Both the position numbers and the translations under genes were made by a program. Shown piece by piece: positions 33,093 through 36,199 of a DNA stretch of 36,199 bases. The stretch's first letter is position 1, and every line of letters starts with the position of its first letter. The stretch is from Flavobacteriales bacterium UBA2619 (GTDB lineage: Bacteria > Bacteroidota > Bacteroidia > Flavobacteriales_D > Sanyastnellaceae), in the NCBI GenBank assembly GCA_002339135.1, contig DDJR01000071.1:39195-75393 (forward strand), read 5' to 3'. The notes under the pieces are model-generated. The model saw nothing but the letters and a program-made list of their open reading frames with translations, was not told the origin of the DNA and searched no databases.

Positions 33093-33656
33093 ATGTGTCG
33101 TCGAATAAATCTGTTAGCAATCATCTACTTCTGTTGCTTTAACGCAACTGGAATAGCAGCACAAAGTGACAAATCGTGGTGGAAGAACATCTTTAGAACG
33201 GAATGTGACACAACACTAGTTCAAGCTGACAATTCCCAAAATCCGGATTCAATACTTATTGTTAGCGATCTCTTGGAGGTTCAAAGTGACACAGTATATG
33301 GGGCGAACATATTGCCCGCCCTTCCTGTCAGAAACACAATGGGAATCGTTGTGGTCAGAATGGAAGATGCAGTCACTGAAATTGAGCTGAAAGCGCTTTC
33401 AAAAAGAAATGTGTTAAAAGGGTACAGAGTCCAAATTTATTTTGGCGATCTGGAGACTGCAAGAGCTGTTAAAGCACAATGCAGAAAGCGATTGGAAGAA
33501 AGAAATGTCTACCTTGAGTCAATTGCACCCAACTACAGCGTAGTTGTGGGTGATTTCCGAAACAGATGGGAAGCAGAGTCAGCATTACCCAACTTAAAAA
33601 AACGATATCCCAGCGCCTTAATTATACCAACAGATATTGAGCTCCCAAAGCTTTAG
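33093..33656 (+). CDS. Secreted SPOR-domain protein
   Basis: 187 residues with a signal peptide (INLLAIIYFCCFNATGIAAQ, cleavage about residue 24). The C-terminal 75 residues are a SPOR domain: GYRVQIYFGDLETARAVKAQ, then NVYLESIAPNYSVVVGDFRN and RWEAESALPNLKKRYPSALII, with the strand-helix-strand-strand-helix-strand order. SPOR domains bind septal peptidoglycan lacking stem peptides, so a role in division or cell-wall contact is likely. No other domain is seen in residues 25-105. SPOR genes next to infB and the act operon are common in flavobacteria. It converges with infB with 17 bases between the two stop codons. Confidence 0.88.
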   Translation: MCRRINLLAIIYFCCFNATGIAAQSDKSWWKNIFRTECDTTLVQADNSQNPDSILIVSDLLEVQSDTVYGANILPALPVRNTMGIVVVRMEDAVTEIELKALSKRNVLKGYRVQIYFGDLETARAVKAQCRKRLEERNVYLESIAPNYSVVVGDFRNRWEAESALPNLKKRYPSALIIPTDIELPKL

Positions 33657-33673
33657 AAATTCATCTAGCGAAG

Positions 33674-36199
33674 CTAGCTGTCCAAGGTCTGCTTAACTTC
33701 AACTTCTTCGTATGCTTCAATTACATCGGCAACTTTAATGTCGTTGAATTTATCAATGTTTAAACCACATTCGTAGCCTTTCGCAACCTCTTTAGCGTCG
33801 TCTTTAAATCGCTTGAGAGATCCAAGAAGTCCAGTATAAACAACGATTCCTTCACGCAGGACTCTGACCTTACTAGATCGAAGAATTTTACCTTCATTGA
33901 CGATACACCCAGCAATGGTTCCGAGCTTAGAGATCTTAAATGTCTCTCTAATCTCAGCACTACCGACAATGTTTTCTTCAATTTTCGCAGACAACAAACC
34001 TTCCATCGCATCGCGCATTTCTTCAATGGCTTTGTAAATGACTGAGTACAGTTTAATCTGAACATCTTCTTCTTCAGCAAGCTTTCGCGCTGTTGCTGAA
34101 GGTCGAACTTGGAAACCAATAATGTAAGCTGAAGATGCAGATGCAAGAAGAATATCAGATTCTGTAATTTGACCTACAGCTTTGTGGATGATTTTTACCT
34201 GAACTTTTTCAGTAGAAAGCTTTTCTAATGAATCACTCAAGGCTTCAATAGAACCATCAACGTCACCTTTCACAATCAGGTTTAACTCCTTAAACTCACC
34301 CACCGCAATACGACGACCAAGCTCCTCTAGTGTGACTGACTTCTGAGTTCGAACTCCTTGCTCTCGTTGAAGTTGTTGACGCTTCGTCGCTATCGCACGT
34401 GCTTCTTTTTCATCTTCAAATACATTGAAGTTGTCACCGGCATTGGGCGCGCCATCAAATCCAAGAACAGAGATCGGGGCAGAAGGACCTGCTTCATTCA
34501 CACGATTTCCGCGCTCGTCAAACATGGCTCTAATTTTACCGGAGTACTGACCCGCAAGTATCGGATCCCCTACCCTAAGTGTACCTGATTCTACGAGAAG
34601 GTTCGTTACATAACCACGACCCTTGTCAAGTGTTGATTCAACAACAGTACCTATTGCACGCTTGTCAGGATTGGCCTTCAGATCGAGCATTTCTGCTTCT
34701 AGAAGAACTTTTTCTAACAATTCTTCAATGTTGGTTCCGCGCTTGGCAGAAATTTCTTGACATTGGTATTTTCCTCCCCATTCCTCAACAAGAATATTCA
34801 TCTCACTAAGTTCATTTTTAATCTTGTCTGGGTTAGCCTCCTCTCTGTCCATCTTGTTAAGCGCAAAAATCATAGGGATTTCTGCTGCTTGCGCGTGATG
34901 GATCGCTTCCTTTGTTTGGGGCATAACCGCATCGTCAGATGCAATGACAATAATCGCAAGGTCGGTAACTTGAGCTCCACGGGCACGCATCGCAGTAAAG
35001 GCTTCGTGTCCAGGGGTATCTAAGAACGTTATTTGCTGCCCACTGTCAACTTCAACAGAATATGCTCCAATGTGCTGAGTGATACCTCCAGCCTCTCCAG
35101 CAATCACATTTGCTTTTCTAATGTGGTCAAGAAGTGATGTTTTACCATGGTCAACGTGGCCCATGACTGTAATAATCGGTGGACGAGATACCATTTCCTC
35201 TTCGCTATCTGCCTCAACTTCGATTGCATCTTCTAAATCTGAACTTACAAACTCAACCTCAAAACCAAAGTCTTCAGCAATCATCGTGATTGTTTCTGAG
35301 TCCAGTCTTTGGTTAATCGAAACCATGATGCCAAGCATCATGCAAGCTGAAATCACATCATTCACTGACTTGTCCATCATCGTTGCCAATTCAGCAACGG
35401 TAACAAATTCAGTGAGTTTAAGGATCGTATCCTCAAGTTCTTGGCGTACCTGCTCATCATCTGAACGGTCACGAATGTCTTTACGCTTGGCGCGTCTCAT
35501 TTTAGACGATTTCGATTTCTTACCGCCTGACAGACGTGCAAGTGTATCTCGAATCTCTTTTTTAATGTCGTCTTGGGTGACTTCTTTTTTAACTCCTCTT
35601 GCAGCACCTGCTCCTCTTGCTGGACCCCTCGCATTCGTCCCTCTTGCCGGCCCACGTGTCCCAGGTCTAGCTGGGCGAGCTCCTGCTGCTCCACGGGCTG
35701 CACCAGGAGCGTTAGCTTGTTTTTTAACGTCTATCTTTTTTACTCTGACACGTTTCCGTTTGCCATCGTCTTTCGTCTTTTTCTTCTCGACAGGGAGAAC
35801 AATCTTTCCAACGACTTTAGGGCCAGTTAATTTCTGGACCTTGGTTTTCATCACTGAATCATCTGGAGTTTCAGCAACTTTCTCTGAATTTGTTGGCGGT
35901 ACTACAAAGGATGGAATGGCCGATTTTACGACGATTTTATCTGCTTCTACTTTTGCTTTTGCACGAGCAACTGCGGCGGCGGCTTTCTTTTCTTCTGCTT
36001 CTTTTGCTTGAGCAGCAAAATCAACCTTGCCTACAACTTTTATTCCTTTTGCTGCTGGAGCTGTTGCCTTAATGACATTTTTATCTGCGGCAACTTTTTT
36101 GGCAGCCTTGTCAGACGCCTCTTTTTGTTCCGCAGCGTCTTGAGCTGCCTTTTCTGCAATGGCAATTGCAGCTTCTGCTTCTGCTTCTGCTTGCTTTGC
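33674..36199 (-). CDS. infB: Translation initiation factor IF-2, C-terminal 841 residues, cut by window end
   Basis: The frame stays open to base 36199, so the N-terminus is missing. From N to C: an Ala/Lys/Glu-rich stretch with the repeated motif GIKVVGKVDF / GPKVVGKIVL; a basic segment; an Arg/Gly/Pro/Ala-rich stretch with repeats such as RGPARGTNARGPARG (35595-35700); an IF2_N helix bundle (FVTVAELATMMDKSVNDV); then the GTPase with G1 GHVDHGKTSLLDHI, G3 DTPGHEAF, G4 NKMD and G5 SAKRG; then domains II to IV, ending AYEEVEVKQTLDS. IF-2 brings fMet-tRNA to the ribosome and joins the subunits. A GTG-ATG pair at 35854 opens a shorter frame but lies inside the N-terminal domain and is not the start. 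Confidence 0.97.
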   Translation of the reverse strand, partial: AKQAEAEAEAAIAIAEKAAQDAAEQKEASDKAAKKVAADKNVIKATAPAAKGIKVVGKVDFAAQAKEAEEKKAAAAVARAKAKVEADKIVVKSAIPSFVVPPTNSEKVAETPDDSVMKTKVQKLTGPKVVGKIVLPVEKKKTKDDGKRKRVRVKKIDVKKQANAPGAARGAAGARPARPGTRGPARGTNARGPARGAGAARGVKKEVTQDDIKKEIRDTLARLSGGKKSKSSKMRRAKRKDIRDRSDDEQVRQELEDTILKLTEFVTVAELATMMDKSVNDVISACMMLGIMVSINQRLDSETITMIAEDFGFEVEFVSSDLEDAIEVEADSEEEMVSRPPIITVMGHVDHGKTSLLDHIRKANVIAGEAGGITQHIGAYSVEVDSGQQITFLDTPGHEAFTAMRARGAQVTDLAIIVIASDDAVMPQTKEAIHHAQAAEIPMIFALNKMDREEANPDKIKNELSEMNILVEEWGGKYQCQEISAKRGTNIEELLEKVLLEAEMLDLKANPDKRAIGTVVESTLDKGRGYVTNLLVESGTLRVGDPILAGQYSGKIRAMFDERGNRVNEAGPSAPISVLGFDGAPNAGDNFNVFEDEKEARAIATKRQQLQREQGVRTQKSVTLEELGRRIAVGEFKELNLIVKGDVDGSIEALSDSLEKLSTEKVQVKIIHKAVGQITESDILLASASSAYIIGFQVRPSATARKLAEEEDVQIKLYSVIYKAIEEMRDAMEGLLSAKIEENIVGSAEIRETFKISKLGTIAGCIVNEGKILRSSKVRVLREGIVVYTGLLGSLKRFKDDAKEVAKGYECGLNIDKFNDIKVADVIEAYEEVEVKQTLDS

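Noticed and set aside
33665..33677. CTAGC-GAA-GCTAG hairpin at the infB stop codon
   Set aside because: Stem of only five pairs and no T run on either strand; not a convincing terminator.
35079..36011. Long open frame on the plus strand opposite infB (310 codons)
   Set aside because: It is the antisense image of the Ala/Lys/Glu-rich infB coding region and gives a Ser/Phe-rich low-complexity product with no domain; infB is certain on the other strand.
1..36199. tRNA, rRNA, CRISPR, insertion sequences, prophage, riboswitch
   Set aside because: Looked for in the intergenic gaps, which are all short; nothing with the needed structure or repeats was seen. No gene shows base or codon use clearly unlike its neighbours.

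Overview
The window looks like chromosomal DNA of a Bacteroidota bacterium, most likely a marine-type member of the Flavobacteriales. Four lines of evidence point there: (i) three secreted proteins end in type IX secretion (T9SS) C-terminal sorting domains; (ii) there is a complete alternative complex III (ActABCDEF) operon running into cytochrome c oxidase genes, next to infB on one side and ruvB-queG on the other, an order I know from flavobacteria; (iii) promoters match the Bacteroidota consensus (TTTG/TTG at -33, TAnnTTTG at -7) and Shine-Dalgarno sequences are rare; (iv) there are Bacteroidota-type families (DUF6029, DUF4249 beside a TonB-dependent receptor, Omp28-like lipoprotein). I see no rRNA, tRNA, CRISPR array, insertion sequence or phage gene, and no gene-free stretch longer than about 170 bases.

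Layout. 1-308: 5' end of a malic enzyme gene (minus). 334-3420: a T9SS cargo protein (minus), then a TlpA-like thioredoxin and a DUF6029 protein (plus, no gap between them). 3517-6596: proline dehydrogenase (minus), then an M20 dipeptidase and an LEA2-like lipoprotein (plus, overlapping). 6601-13195: a minus-strand envelope block consisting of an outer-membrane barrel, an Omp28-like lipoprotein, a T9SS-exported thioredoxin-fold protein, a DUF4249 lipoprotein and a TonB-dependent receptor. 13207-14778: a T9SS-exported glucose/sorbosone dehydrogenase-like protein. 14786-15169: a small Cys-containing membrane protein. 15218-17666: a translationally coupled ABC ATPase / FtsX-type permease / DUF3299-like operon. 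17776-19227: a 65-residue conserved small protein ending inside its own terminator, and an HI0933-type flavoprotein. 19280-21278: ruvB-queG (minus). 21354-32907: the respiratory operon actABCDEF-coxB-coxA (minus), closed by a strong terminator. 33093-33656: a SPOR-domain protein (plus). 33674-36199: infB, cut by the window end.

The respiratory operon encodes a quinol:cytochrome c oxidoreductase and the two catalytic subunits of its terminal oxidase. This should give a quinol-to-oxygen chain in one transcript. Its most unusual gene is coxB, which carries about 120 extra residues containing a predicted helical hairpin tipped by a His cluster. The envelope block and the TlpA pair suggest investment in extracytoplasmic thiol chemistry and nutrient uptake.

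The main cross-window pattern is that several transcription-unit starts have a -7-like TAnnTTTG box ending only 3-5 bases before the start codon. This predicts leaderless or nearly leaderless mRNAs. All functional calls come from reading protein motifs and gene order; no database search was run.
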